Below the pieces are notes generated by a model. It did not search any database, was not told the origin of the DNA, and saw only the letters and a list, made by a program, of their open reading frames with translations. From contig CAYJDR010000009.1 in assembly GCA_964368965.1 (NCBI GenBank), forward strand, positions 1 to 62,938: DNA of 62,938 nt. Direction: 5' to 3'. Positions 48,286-56,969 of the stretch are shown piece by piece. Origin of the DNA: CAYJDR01 sp964368965 (GTDB taxonomy: Bacteria > Chrysiogenota > Deferribacteres > Deferribacterales > Mucispirillaceae). How positions within the stretch are numbered: position 1 is the first letter of the stretch; each line of letters begins with the position of its first letter. The position numbers and the translations under genes are program-made.

Positions 48286-49316
48286 TCAATGCAAAATCAA
48301 TCTTCAAATTTGACACAACTAGCAGTACTGCAACATTTAATGACGCTGATATAAAACGTATAGAGAAAAAACTTGGTGGATATAAAATTTCTGAACTATA
48401 TAAACAGCTTATACCGTATAAAAATGGTGCAGACTTAAAGAAAAAGTTTTTTATAATAAAAGATGACGATGGCAACGTTCAACAAATTGTCCGTTGTTCA
48501 GGTTTATATGGCTTAAGCGATGAAAAACAATACTGTGGCATATTAAGTAGCGACCATTTCAATAAAGTCGAAGATGGCAAAGTATTTAGCGCATATGATT
48601 ACGAAATGGACGGATTTAGTTTCGGATTATTCGTGCCAAATAGCGGGTGGGGCGATTGCTACTTCTACTTTGACTACTCTGAGTGTGGTAAACAAGGCGA
48701 GCCACGAGTTTGTGTTTATGTTATGAAATGGTCACACGAGCATAGCCAAGCAATACCGCACACATACGTTGTTGCAAAAAATTTTGAAACATATTTAAAT
48801 GGCTTAGTATCAAAAGTAGCGGTTGAACCTTTCGACTATGTAGCACTTGAGAAAAACCTTGAAGTTGCAGTTAAACAATCGTGTGAACAGTTCAAATCAG
48901 GCGAACAAATTGGAGCATATGGGCTATATACAGATGACGAAGGAACATTTATTGCAACATCTGCAAACACTAAAGAAAATGTTGAAGAATACAAACTAGA
49001 AAACCCAAAAGATAAATTCGGCCTATATATAACAGCAGAGTGGGAATACGAAGGCACGGAGCGAAACGAAGGTCTAGCTACCTTAACTAGCCAACTTGAG
49101 GACTATGTTGCAATGTTGCCATCAGATAGTGTTAAGGCGAAACATAGGCGCCAACTACTCGAAAGCATGGCGAACGTATTGTTAAAATTGCGTGGTGAAA
49201 ATTTGTTTGAAGATATATTCGGTGAGCAAGTTATATTAATGGTTGGCACGGCACATGATGACATGTCGCTAGCGTTATTTAAAAAATATATCAAAATGCT
49301 CAACCCAAAAGGCTAA
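48282..49316 (+). CDS. SUKH-like plus DUF4303 immunity-type protein
   Basis: 344 residues. N-terminal about 160 residues resemble SMI1/KNR4 (SUKH) proteins: IKRIEKKLGGYKISELYKQLIPYKNGADL and DGFSFGLFVPNSG. The C-terminal half (IGAYGLYTDDEGTFIATSANTKE ... YITAEWEYEG) matches DUF4303. Both domains occur as toxin immunity proteins; the fusion could protect against two toxins. It is coupled to the racemase gene. Confidence 0.68.
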   Translation: MINAKSIFKFDTTSSTATFNDADIKRIEKKLGGYKISELYKQLIPYKNGADLKKKFFIIKDDDGNVQQIVRCSGLYGLSDEKQYCGILSSDHFNKVEDGKVFSAYDYEMDGFSFGLFVPNSGWGDCYFYFDYSECGKQGEPRVCVYVMKWSHEHSQAIPHTYVVAKNFETYLNGLVSKVAVEPFDYVALEKNLEVAVKQSCEQFKSGEQIGAYGLYTDDEGTFIATSANTKENVEEYKLENPKDKFGLYITAEWEYEGTERNEGLATLTSQLEDYVAMLPSDSVKAKHRRQLLESMANVLLKLRGENLFEDIFGEQVILMVGTAHDDMSLALFKKYIKMLNPKG

Positions 49317-49319
49317 TTT

Positions 49320-49865
49320 ATGAGCTATACAAAAATGTGTAAGGAAATTACACGCTACCTAAAGCAAAATGGCATGATAACAACTGGCACGGCTTATGAC
49401 AGCGAAGAACTTACACAAAAAAGGCTGGAGCATTGGCAAATTGGATTTGATGAAATATATCAAAAATGGATAGATGAAAAACGATATAAAGAACTCGTGT
49501 CAGTCGCTCATGCAGGTTGGCACTTTGGGTTTGACTATAGGCTTGCAGAACATTTCGTATGCGTGAGGGAGCTTGAGTGGTTACGCTTTTTGCTTGAAAA
49601 ACATATAAAATATTATACAGATAACTTGATTTGGTTGATAAAATACGAAGGCGATGTTGAGTTATTAACGCTTATAAACGAAGAGCAATTTGTAAAAAGC
49701 CGTACAAAAGTATGCTATAGGATTGATAAATATTTAGTGTTTTTAAAAGAATTAGATGTACCTGAAGACTATATAAATTCGCTTGAAATTTTAAGAAAAA
49801 AAGTAGATGATATAACAGTTAAGAAAAGTGATTTGAAATTTCTTAACCAAAAAAAGATAGGGTGA
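49320..49865 (+). CDS. hypothetical helical protein
   Basis: 181 residues, 3 bases after the SUKH gene. Mostly helical, rich in Trp, Tyr and Lys (AHAGWHFGFDYRLAEHFVCVRELEWLRFLLEKH). No motif is recognised. By context it is probably part of the immunity-type run. Confidence 0.5.
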   Translation: MSYTKMCKEITRYLKQNGMITTGTAYDSEELTQKRLEHWQIGFDEIYQKWIDEKRYKELVSVAHAGWHFGFDYRLAEHFVCVRELEWLRFLLEKHIKYYTDNLIWLIKYEGDVELLTLINEEQFVKSRTKVCYRIDKYLVFLKELDVPEDYINSLEILRKKVDDITVKKSDLKFLNQKKIG

Positions 49866-49869
49866 AACA

Positions 49870-50286
49870 ATGACTGAAAAATTATGGCAGGAAAAAATAG
49901 TAGCTGTATATGGCGACAACTTTAAACGTGCATGCTCTGGTTATGGCGCACTAGACGACAACACTAAAAAAGCTGGCGCATTAGTGAAGATGATGCAAGA
50001 AATGCAAGAGGGCGACTTCCTTGACTTTTTCTGCAAATACGGTTTCGATGTTTATGAGTTCGCAGTAGATTCACTTGCAGAAATCGGTGCCGCAGACTCT
50101 AAAGCACTTATAGATAAAACACTAGACGTTATCTTAAAATATGAAGATGATGAACGCATCAAAGCATATAAAGACTTATACGATGTGTTGCCAGCAGAAG
50201 ACAGGGCAGAAATCAAAGCACTTAGCGAAGAGTTTTGCAAAGACAGCGAGAAAATTCAAAAATTAATGTTAGAAAAATATCAGTAA
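49870..50286 (+). CDS. DMP19/DUF4375-like acidic protein
   Basis: 138 residues, acidic and helical. MQEGDFLDFFCKYGFDVYEFAVDSLAEIGAADSKALIDKTLDVI is the F-x-x-Y-G ... A-L-x-x-I-G-A pattern of DUF4375. Related in style to 40797-41237. A good terminator follows at 50294. Confidence 0.6.
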   Translation: MTEKLWQEKIVAVYGDNFKRACSGYGALDDNTKKAGALVKMMQEMQEGDFLDFFCKYGFDVYEFAVDSLAEIGAADSKALIDKTLDVILKYEDDERIKAYKDLYDVLPAEDRAEIKALSEEFCKDSEKIQKLMLEKYQ

Positions 50287-50293
50287 ATATCTT

Positions 50294-50317
50294 GGGGAAT
50301 TAAATTCCCCTTTTTTT
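50294..50317 (+). terminator. rho-independent terminator
   Basis: GGGGAATT, short TA loop, AATTCCCC followed by seven T. Ends the symporter-to-49870 transcript. Confidence 0.88.
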
Positions 50318-50339
50318 ATATTTTAACGAGGGTATTAAT

Positions 50340-50672
50340 ATGCTAAGCATTGCTACAAAGCAACAACATGTATCAAGTGATGAGTTTTATATGGTTGCGT
50401 TCGCAGATGTAGATGATAATTATATTATTTTGCAACATGCATTTGAATATGACGAGCAAGATATTGAGTGTGGCATGGACGGCGAATATATTGAAGTAAA
50501 CTCGCCAGATAACTCAGGATATAAGCGTATAAAAGGTGCATTGCTGTCAAAAGATAACTTGCTGATAACATTGGTAGATGATTTCAGAATAACTATTTCA
50601 GACATCAATATAAGTGATGAACTAATAAATATATTAAAATCAATTTTACAAGAAAAACTCACAATAATTTAG
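50340..50672 (+). CDS. Imm10-like immunity protein
   Basis: 110 residues. The layout YMVAFADVDDNYIILQHAFEYDEQDIECGMDGEYIEVNS is the Imm10 pattern (A-F-A-D, then L-Q, then G-x-D-x-x-Y-I-E). It starts 23 bases after a terminator, with a GAGGG site. A toxin partner is not seen. Confidence 0.72.
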   Translation: MLSIATKQQHVSSDEFYMVAFADVDDNYIILQHAFEYDEQDIECGMDGEYIEVNSPDNSGYKRIKGALLSKDNLLITLVDDFRITISDINISDELINILKSILQEKLTII

Positions 50673-50684
50673 GAATTAAATTTA

Positions 50685-51289
50685 ATGCAAAATAATAAAA
50701 TACCAGAAAATAGTTTAATTAATAAATATCAACCGATTGATTATTTCGACTCTTTCTCAAAAGAATTTACAACAGATAAATTTATTTCACCTGATGAATT
50801 TACGCAAATGGCTTTTAAGAAATTACCTTTTTGGATCAAGTGGTTATTTGCACTTAGAAGCTTGCTTGTAAAGCCTTTCGGGCTTGAAACAAACGTAAGG
50901 TTTACTGACTTAATAAAAGATAAAGTAGATAATGAAGTTGTTTATGGCATGGCGGATAGTCACCTAGATTTTTATGTATCTATGCTATGTGGAGAATTAA
51001 AAAATAATAAACAAGAATTATGTATAACGACTACTGTAAAATTTAATAACACACTCGGTAAAATATATTTTGCAGTTATTAAGCCGTTCCATATCATTAT
51101 CATCAAAGCGTTTTNNNNNNNNNNNNNNNNNNNNNNNNNNNNNNNNNNNNNNNNNNNNNNNNNNNNNNNNNNNNNNNNNNNNNNNNNNNNNNNNNNNNNN
51201 NNNNNNNNNNNNNNAAAATATATTTTGCAGTTATTAAGCCGTTCCATATCATTATCATCAAAGCGTTTTTAAATCGTGTTGCAAAATAA
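50685..51289 (+). CDS. DUF2867-like protein, interrupted by an assembly gap
   Basis: If the duplicated 55 bp and the 100 N are collapsed, the gene is 149 residues ending KAFLNRVAK. Features: YFDSFSKEFTTD, FWIKWLFALRSLLVKPFGLE, DSHLDFYVSM and LGKIYFAVIKPFH, the DUF2867 layout with its P-F-H end. Read straight through the gap the frame is wrong after the Ns. Family function is unknown; it is often found beside immunity genes. Confidence 0.75.
51115..51214. other. 100-N assembly gap flanked by identical 55-bp ends
   Basis: 51060-51114 and 51215-51269 are identical. The run of exactly 100 N is a scaffolding placeholder. The likely truth is a single uninterrupted copy, as the collapsed reading frame is intact. 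Confidence 0.9.
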
Positions 51290-51303
51290 TTAAGGAATAA
51301 ATT

Positions 51304-51717
51304 ATGGAGTTAAAAAATAAAATACTTGAAATGTGGAATAATGAAGAATTACCAATATTAATGGGTTTATTATTTGATAATAAATTATATACCTTTGCAG
51401 ATGGTAATTTAATTAATGAGCGAGATTTTTCAGTTGATGAAATAGATGATGAATATGTTGCAGCTGCTTACCATTTTCTATCAGAAAATTACGAAGGCTA
51501 TCAAGTTTGTGCTGGAGAAGGTAGCTATGGTAGTGATGGTTATGTTTTAGTGCTTGATAGTAAAGGCGAAATTTACTGGGTACTTTTTGATGAAATTAAC
51601 CCTATTGAACGATTATCTATTGAAAATTATGTTATTACTGCGATAAATAATAACGGTGTAGAATTTATAATCCCATTGCATGAACCATATAATATGAAGA
51701 TGATAGGCTCGTTATAA
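51304..51717 (+). CDS. hypothetical acidic protein
   Basis: 137 residues with AAGGAA before the ATG. Acidic, with a central GEGSYGSDGYVLVLDSKGEIYWVLFDEINP strand region like small immunity proteins that read D-x-x-G-x-I-x-W. No firm family. Co-translated with the next gene (TAATG). Confidence 0.55.
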   Translation: MELKNKILEMWNNEELPILMGLLFDNKLYTFADGNLINERDFSVDEIDDEYVAAAYHFLSENYEGYQVCAGEGSYGSDGYVLVLDSKGEIYWVLFDEINPIERLSIENYVITAINNNGVEFIIPLHEPYNMKMIGSL

Positions 51718-52061
51718 TGATATCGCTCACAATAATTACACGCAATCAAAATAAAAAAGAAAAAGCAGAAAAATTAGCAAAAGAAATTATAAATAATTTA
51801 AATATTGATTCAGAAATAAATATCGAAAAATACCATAAATATGATAATTCGTTTAAAATAACTTTGAGTTTTAAATTAGATGAACAAGGCAATGACTTAA
51901 CTTGCAAAATACTTAGCTTAACAAATGATATATGTTCCCCGTGGATTATTACATATAACGATGGGATAACTGAGCTTGTATTCAATAGCAATAATTATCC
52001 GCATAATTATTCGAAAAATAGCTATAATGTTATTGAGTGGGCGAATTTATTTATAAATTAA
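51717..52061 (+). CDS. hypothetical protein
   Basis: 114 residues, Lys- and Asn-rich, with a start overlapping the preceding stop. Alternating strand and helix, no motif recognised. Much more AT-rich than other genes here. A terminator follows at 52061. Confidence 0.5.
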   Translation: MISLTIITRNQNKKEKAEKLAKEIINNLNIDSEINIEKYHKYDNSFKITLSFKLDEQGNDLTCKILSLTNDICSPWIITYNDGITELVFNSNNYPHNYSKNSYNVIEWANLFIN

Positions 52062-52098
52062 AAAAGCCCTAAAATTAATTAGGGCAATTATTTTATTT
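52061..52098. terminator. bidirectional terminator
   Basis: GCCCTAA/TTAGGGC stem with A-run on one side and T-rich sequence on the other; it serves the convergent genes ending at 52061 and 52093. Confidence 0.75.
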
Positions 52099-53442
52099 AC
52101 TATTTACTTTACGTATAGCGTTTTCGAGCACCATGCCAATATAATGCACGCCATCTTTTGCTGTTGAGTATGGAGGCGAGTATGCTAAGTCTAAGTGGTA
52201 TAAATCATCAACTGTTGCTTCATATGAAAGCAGCGTAGCAAATACGTCAATGCGCTTATCGACACCGTCAAAACCGACAATTTGCACACCTAAAAGCCTT
52301 GATGTTTGAGTATCTGCAATGGCTTTGATAGTCATATCTTTACCATGTAAAAATGATGGTTTGCTAGGCACTTTTATTGTAACGGCTATTGTTTTGAAGC
52401 CTTCTTGTTTTGCTTCTCTTTCAGATAGCCCTGTGCTTGCAATAGTTATATTGAACAACCTAAATATTGCGGTGCTTAAGTTGCCTTTATATATTGTTGT
52501 GCCCCCAGCTAAGTTTTCGCCAGCTATTCTCCCTGTTTTGTTAGCAGTGCTTCCTAGTGGGCGGTAAACTGGTTTACCTGTGATTGAGTTGAATGTTTCT
52601 ATGCAGTCACCACATGCAAATATGCTTGGGTCGCTTGTTTCCATATAGCAGTCTACTTTTATAGCGCCTGTTTCGCCAAGCTCAATGCCAGCGCGTTCGG
52701 CAATTTCAACATTAGGGCGTATTCCTGTTGCGATTATGACAATATCAGCAGGTGTGACATCATCATTAGAGAGTATTACGCTATCTTTTGTGATCTTACG
52801 TGCAATGGTAGATTTTGAAAATCTCACAGAGCTATTTATCAGGTAATATTCAAGCACTTCAGACATATCGTTATCGAGGTTTGCTGTAAGCTTTTCTGAT
52901 GATTCAATTACATGCACATCTAACCCTTGAGCGACTAGGTTTTCAAGTATTTCTAGACCGATGAAACCTGAGCCAACAACAACGGCATTTTTAGGTTTAC
53001 GAGTTTCTATGAAGTTTTTGATATTGATAGCATCGTTGATATTGCGCACAGTGAATACATGCTCTTGATCATGGCCTTCGATATCAGGCATGAATGGAGA
53101 TGCACCTGTTGCAATGACAAGTTTGTCATAATTATCAGTAAATGTTTCGCCGGTTTCTAAGTTTTTCACTTCTATAGATTTATTTTCCTTATCTATAGAG
53201 AGCACTTTGTGGCTAGTTAAGATATCTATATTGTATTTTCTTTTAAAGTGAGTTGCATCGCGCGGTGCAAGGTTGTTGATGTCTGCAACTTCGCCACCAA
53301 TATAGTATGGTATACCGCATGCTGAATATGATATGTGAGTATCTTGCTCATAAATAACTATTTCAGCATCTTTTAGACTTCTTCTAGCTTTTGCTGCGGC
53401 AGACGTACCTGCGGCAACTGCTCCAATAACAATTATTCTCAT
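52093..53442 (-). CDS. NADH oxidase / CoA-disulfide reductase-type flavoprotein
   Basis: 449 residues with AGAGG upstream of the ATG. FAD site at the N-terminus (IVIGAVAAGTSAAAKAR), redox Cys42 in SYSACGIPYYIGG, NAD site VVVGSGFIGLEI, second FAD site ACGDCIE, and C-terminal dimer domain ending LAYSPPYSTAKD. This family reduces O2, CoA disulfide or related disulfides with NAD(P)H. A role in oxidative-stress defence in an anaerobe is likely; the exact substrate is open. Confidence 0.85.
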   Translation of the reverse strand: MRIIVIGAVAAGTSAAAKARRSLKDAEIVIYEQDTHISYSACGIPYYIGGEVADINNLAPRDATHFKRKYNIDILTSHKVLSIDKENKSIEVKNLETGETFTDNYDKLVIATGASPFMPDIEGHDQEHVFTVRNINDAINIKNFIETRKPKNAVVVGSGFIGLEILENLVAQGLDVHVIESSEKLTANLDNDMSEVLEYYLINSSVRFSKSTIARKITKDSVILSNDDVTPADIVIIATGIRPNVEIAERAGIELGETGAIKVDCYMETSDPSIFACGDCIETFNSITGKPVYRPLGSTANKTGRIAGENLAGGTTIYKGNLSTAIFRLFNITIASTGLSEREAKQEGFKTIAVTIKVPSKPSFLHGKDMTIKAIADTQTSRLLGVQIVGFDGVDKRIDVFATLLSYEATVDDLYHLDLAYSPPYSTAKDGVHYIGMVLENAIRKVNSK

Positions 53443-53472
53443 ACACCACCTCTAGAATGTGAAAATGTAAGT

Positions 53473-53501
53473 AAAAAAAAGCGGAGCTTAAAAACTCCGC
53501 T
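53473..53501 (-). terminator. terminator after the 53513 gene
   Basis: GCGGAG/CTCCGC stem with an A-run that reads as U-run on the minus strand. It separates this gene from the NADH oxidase gene. Confidence 0.82.
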
Positions 53502-53512
53502 ATAGTATTATA

Positions 53513-55114
53513 TTAGTTTAACATGCTTGCTAATTCTTTTTCACCAGCTGTTGCTGATATGTTTACATTGATATCGTTTGTTTCAAAGTATTCCAAATCT
53601 TCAATTGATATAAACTCATCAGCTGTGACTGTGAAAGAGAGAGTGCCAGGTTTGTCTAGCATTATCTTTAACGCATCAATTAGTTGTATAACCGCAGCTG
53701 ATATCTTATCAGTTTCGTATGCGGCTTCTTCCTTGCCCATGTCTAGCAACATTGTTGCTTGCATTAGTGCATCTGTAGGTGTAGCGCCAAACATGCTTGC
53801 ATATGTATTGATAGCAAGTGGAAGTAGGCCTTTATCAGTATAGTTAAATTCAACATCGTTAAATAATGTGTCGTTCATAGTCATCATTGGGTCCATCATT
53901 GACGTTAGCAGTGTGTCGAATGAAGTGCCGAAAAGTAGGTACATCCATAGCCCTTCATGCATAAAACTTGCTTTATATTTTGTGTCAATATCGAACATAG
54001 AGCTCATGTTAAAAGTGCTGTTGCCGTCCATTATTAGTGTTGCTGGGTCAATAACGTTTGTAGTTGTAGAGTTGATTGCATAATCGCTTGCATTATCGAG
54101 CAACTCAACAAGGCTGCTATCAATGCTAGCAATTAAGTTTTTATTAAACACGAGATTGTTAATTGTTGTAGTAGCAGAAGGCATATCGCCATTTTCTAGT
54201 TTAACAGCTGCATTCTCGAGCGTTAGTATGTTTGTTAGGTTGTCGTTAAAGTCGATATCTGCATCTATGTTTACACCGCTGATTGTGATATCTTTGAATG
54301 GTGCAACATCCTTGTAAGATAGCGCATATTTAAGTGTAGCAAAAAGTGACTCTACAGAAGAATTTGGGTCATCTATAGATTTTGATACTTCAACGATTGC
54401 AGCAAGTTGTTTTGCATCAGGCACTACGAAATCGTTTATAGCTAATTCAGCTACATCTATTACAACTTCGCTGTCGTTGTCATAAATTTTTAAACCACTT
54501 AAGTGTGATGTGCCAGTCCTGCTAACTCCGTCCCAAGATTGTGTTTGTTTAGCGATCTCTTGTATGAGCAGTGAACCGTCGATTGGGTTAGCAATAATTG
54601 CTTTATAATTTCTCACTTCAGCATCGTCTATGTGTGAATCAAGCAACACTGTGAAGAACTCTTCAGAAAATGGAGCTGTTTTATACGTTTGGTAAAGCTT
54701 TTTGATATCTTGTGTGTAGCCGTGTATAAGGTAGTCGCTAGCAGTAATTGTTGAAGTTATGCCACTGTTCATATCAGTAGATGTGATTTCAATAGTTTTT
54801 GCGTGCAATGTATCAAAGATTTTTGTTTTGCCGCCGTCATCAAGTGCTACTAGGTCAAGTTTTTTAATGCTAACGATATCAGCAGTAGCAGTAGTTTCTG
54901 CAAGTGCATCAGCATTAGTGTTTTTGTCGTCATATTTGACGTTATGTAGGTGGAAAGTGCCAGATAAGAAGTCGTACTTAACGTCTTCAACTGTGATAGG
55001 GTAGCCCCTAAGTAGGCTTTGTACGTGTGCAGTCATTTCGGGTTCTATTGAAATTTTATAGAAGCCTACACCAATTGCAACAAGTGCAACGAGTAAGATT
55101 AAAATTTTTTTCAT
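53513..55114 (-). CDS. membrane-anchored periplasmic protein of unknown function
   Basis: 533 residues with AGGAG before the ATG. One N-terminal membrane anchor (residues about 3-18), then a long beta-rich, Asp/Thr-rich domain with repeated patterns such as YDFLSGTFHLHNVKYDD and ITISGVNIDADIDFND. The layout is like AsmA/DUF945-type periplasmic proteins, with the F-x-x-G-x-x-x-L-x-x-V motif. Function unknown. Flanked by terminators, so it is monocistronic. Confidence 0.6.
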   Translation of the reverse strand: MKKILILLVALVAIGVGFYKISIEPEMTAHVQSLLRGYPITVEDVKYDFLSGTFHLHNVKYDDKNTNADALAETTATADIVSIKKLDLVALDDGGKTKIFDTLHAKTIEITSTDMNSGITSTITASDYLIHGYTQDIKKLYQTYKTAPFSEEFFTVLLDSHIDDAEVRNYKAIIANPIDGSLLIQEIAKQTQSWDGVSRTGTSHLSGLKIYDNDSEVVIDVAELAINDFVVPDAKQLAAIVEVSKSIDDPNSSVESLFATLKYALSYKDVAPFKDITISGVNIDADIDFNDNLTNILTLENAAVKLENGDMPSATTTINNLVFNKNLIASIDSSLVELLDNASDYAINSTTTNVIDPATLIMDGNSTFNMSSMFDIDTKYKASFMHEGLWMYLLFGTSFDTLLTSMMDPMMTMNDTLFNDVEFNYTDKGLLPLAINTYASMFGATPTDALMQATMLLDMGKEEAAYETDKISAAVIQLIDALKIMLDKPGTLSFTVTADEFISIEDLEYFETNDINVNISATAGEKELASMLN

Positions 55115-55200
55115 TACAATCTCCTGGGTAATATTTAAAACATGTCTTTTAATCTACCACAGGTTTAACAGATATGCAACATTATCATTACATATAAATT

Positions 55201-55223
55201 AAGGTAGCCTACGTGGCTACCTT
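55201..55223 (-). terminator. terminator after flgH
   Basis: AAGGTAGCC, TACGT loop, GGCTACCTT. It stands between flgH and the 53513 gene, ending the flagellar transcript. Confidence 0.75.
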
Positions 55224-55244
55224 GAAAGAGATTATTTTATAAAA

Positions 55245-55967
55245 TTAGAACGGCCAGATAACATCAAGTGCTTTAGATAACCAACCTTTTTTAGCAGCTT
55301 GTGAGTTTACGCCGTCGCCACTATATGTGATTTGTGCATCTGCGATAGATGTAGATTCTACAGTGTTGTCAGAATCAATGTCTTTTTGCCTAACGATACC
55401 TTTTACAGTTATTGTTTGTTTTTCTTGGTCTACAACGATTTCTCTATGCCCTTCGATAACTAAGTTGCCTGATGGCATGATGTCGATAATGCGTGCAGCA
55501 ATAGTTGCAGAAACTGTATCAGCCTTCGATTGGCTACCTTGCCCTGAGTGCGAATTTGCAGTGTTTGTGCCTATTGAAGGATTAAATGCGTTGCCAGAGC
55601 CTAAGAAGTTGCTCATGCCCATATCGAGTGGCAAGCCCATCATGGCTGAGACACTTGCGTTATTAGTAGTCGATTTGCTATTTGCGTTGCTAGTAGAGTT
55701 AGATGCAGAAGAATTTTCTACAATGTTTACAACAACGATATCGCCGATGCGTCTACCTTTATAGTCTAGGAAAATTGTACTAGCGCTACCAACATCTGTC
55801 CATAGTGATGGGTTAGGGCGGTTAGCTTTTGCCTCTTGTGCTTTATATGCGTCATATTCGCTTGTGTATCCACCTGATGGAACATCAGTAATGACGGCAG
55901 TTTCGACAGGCTTTGCACATGCAGAAACTGTAGTTGCAATGATTGCTAATAGTAGTAATTTTTTCAT
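55245..55967 (-). CDS. flgH: flagellar L-ring protein FlgH
   Basis: 240 residues from the ATG at 55967; a GTG at 55976 is in frame. Lipoprotein signal with VSAC lipobox near residue 18. Core features: SLWTDVGSASTIFLDYKGRRIGDIVVVNIVEN, later ATIAARIIDIMPSGNLVIEGHREIVV and VKGIVRQKDIDSDNTVESTSIADAQITYSGDG. FlgH forms the outer-membrane ring of the flagellar basal body. It has its own sigma-54 promoter at 56005-56019. flgI, the usual next gene, is absent here. Confidence 0.93.
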   Translation of the reverse strand: MKKLLLLAIIATTVSACAKPVETAVITDVPSGGYTSEYDAYKAQEAKANRPNPSLWTDVGSASTIFLDYKGRRIGDIVVVNIVENSSASNSTSNANSKSTTNNASVSAMMGLPLDMGMSNFLGSGNAFNPSIGTNTANSHSGQGSQSKADTVSATIAARIIDIMPSGNLVIEGHREIVVDQEKQTITVKGIVRQKDIDSDNTVESTSIADAQITYSGDGVNSQAAKKGWLSKALDVIWPF

Positions 55968-56004
55968 AATAATCACCTTGAATTATTCATTTGATATAGT
56001 AGAA

Positions 56005-56019
56005 GCAAAATACGTGCCA
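56005..56019 (-). promoter_or_regulatory. sigma-54 promoter of flgH
   Basis: On the minus strand TGGCACGTATTTTGC: -24 TGGCAC and -12 TTGC at the correct spacing. Predicted start of transcription near 55993, 26 bases before the ATG. Confidence 0.85.
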
Positions 56020-56097
56020 AAAAGCGAAATCGCCCCTGTGGGAAGCAGAGGCGATGTTCAAAAATGGGAAATTGACTGGTTAAATCAATGTAATAAC

Positions 56098-56952
56098 TTA
56101 TTTTACGTGTACTCGTCCATTGCCAGCATAGTTGCCTGCTACGAGTTTTTGTGAGTTGATGTTCCTAACTGTAAGCATCTTGCCGATGAAGCCATCTTCT
56201 TCGGCTATGCCAGCTGTTTCTAGTTTGATGCCGTTGTTGTCATATACTATGCGTACTGATTCGCCTTTTCTAATTTCAGGCATTGTTTCCACTAAGTCAG
56301 ATGTGATTGCTCTGCCATAGCTCATAGAGCGTTTAGCGATTAGGCCGTCAACATCTTCAAGTGGCATAGTGCGCATGCTTGTAACGTCTATTTTTTCAAT
56401 TTGTACTTTGTTTGCAATCACGTCGCCAGCTTTAATGCGCTCGACAGATACGTAACCTTCTTTAAACGCTCTAACATAAACATAGAGTTGCGTTTGCTTT
56501 TTGCCGTTTTTAACAATCGCATAGCTTGAGCCGAACTTTGAAGTATCAACATCAATAATAAGGTCTTCGTTAACTTCTGTGAAGAGGTCATTATTTATGC
56601 GAACTTGTTCAACGATGATTTCAACATCTGGGTGGTCCATCTCGAAAGCACGTTGCACCTGGTCGATTATTTCTTGCTTGGAAACTTTTTCCCCCTCACG
56701 TTTAACAAGCACGCCAGATAAAACTTTAGCGTTCACGCCAACACGGCTGAGGTGGTTTTGTATAAGTTCTTTTGCAAAGTATTTCTCTTCGCCTGGCTCT
56801 AAGCAAGCCACTTCTTTCGCTTGTATACTTGGTGCTGTAAGCTCATTTAAGTATACGCACGGTTTGTTTATAGTGATAACCTTTTCAGCATGTGCTTGAA
56901 AAGATACTATTGTAATCAATAATGTAGTTAATAAAATTTTAACCGCTTTCAT
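56098..56952 (-). CDS. flgA: flagellar P-ring assembly chaperone FlgA
   Basis: 284 residues with a Sec signal (about residues 1-22). The C-terminal SAF domain is clear: VERIKAGDVIANKVQIEKIDVTSM, then AKRSMSYGRAITSDLVE and IRKGESVRIVYDNNGIKLETAGIAEEDGFIGKMLTVRNINSQKLVAG. FlgA assists FlgI polymerisation in the periplasm. It is 17 bases after flgG, in the same operon. Confidence 0.9.
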   Translation of the reverse strand: MKAVKILLTTLLITIVSFQAHAEKVITINKPCVYLNELTAPSIQAKEVACLEPGEEKYFAKELIQNHLSRVGVNAKVLSGVLVKREGEKVSKQEIIDQVQRAFEMDHPDVEIIVEQVRINNDLFTEVNEDLIIDVDTSKFGSSYAIVKNGKKQTQLYVYVRAFKEGYVSVERIKAGDVIANKVQIEKIDVTSMRTMPLEDVDGLIAKRSMSYGRAITSDLVETMPEIRKGESVRIVYDNNGIKLETAGIAEEDGFIGKMLTVRNINSQKLVAGNYAGNGRVHVK

Positions 56953-56969
56953 GTTATGCTCCTACTGCG

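Noticed and set aside
51060..51269. Biological direct repeat or insertion scar around the N run
   Set aside because: Exact 55-bp identity at both contig edges and an intact frame after collapsing point to assembly.
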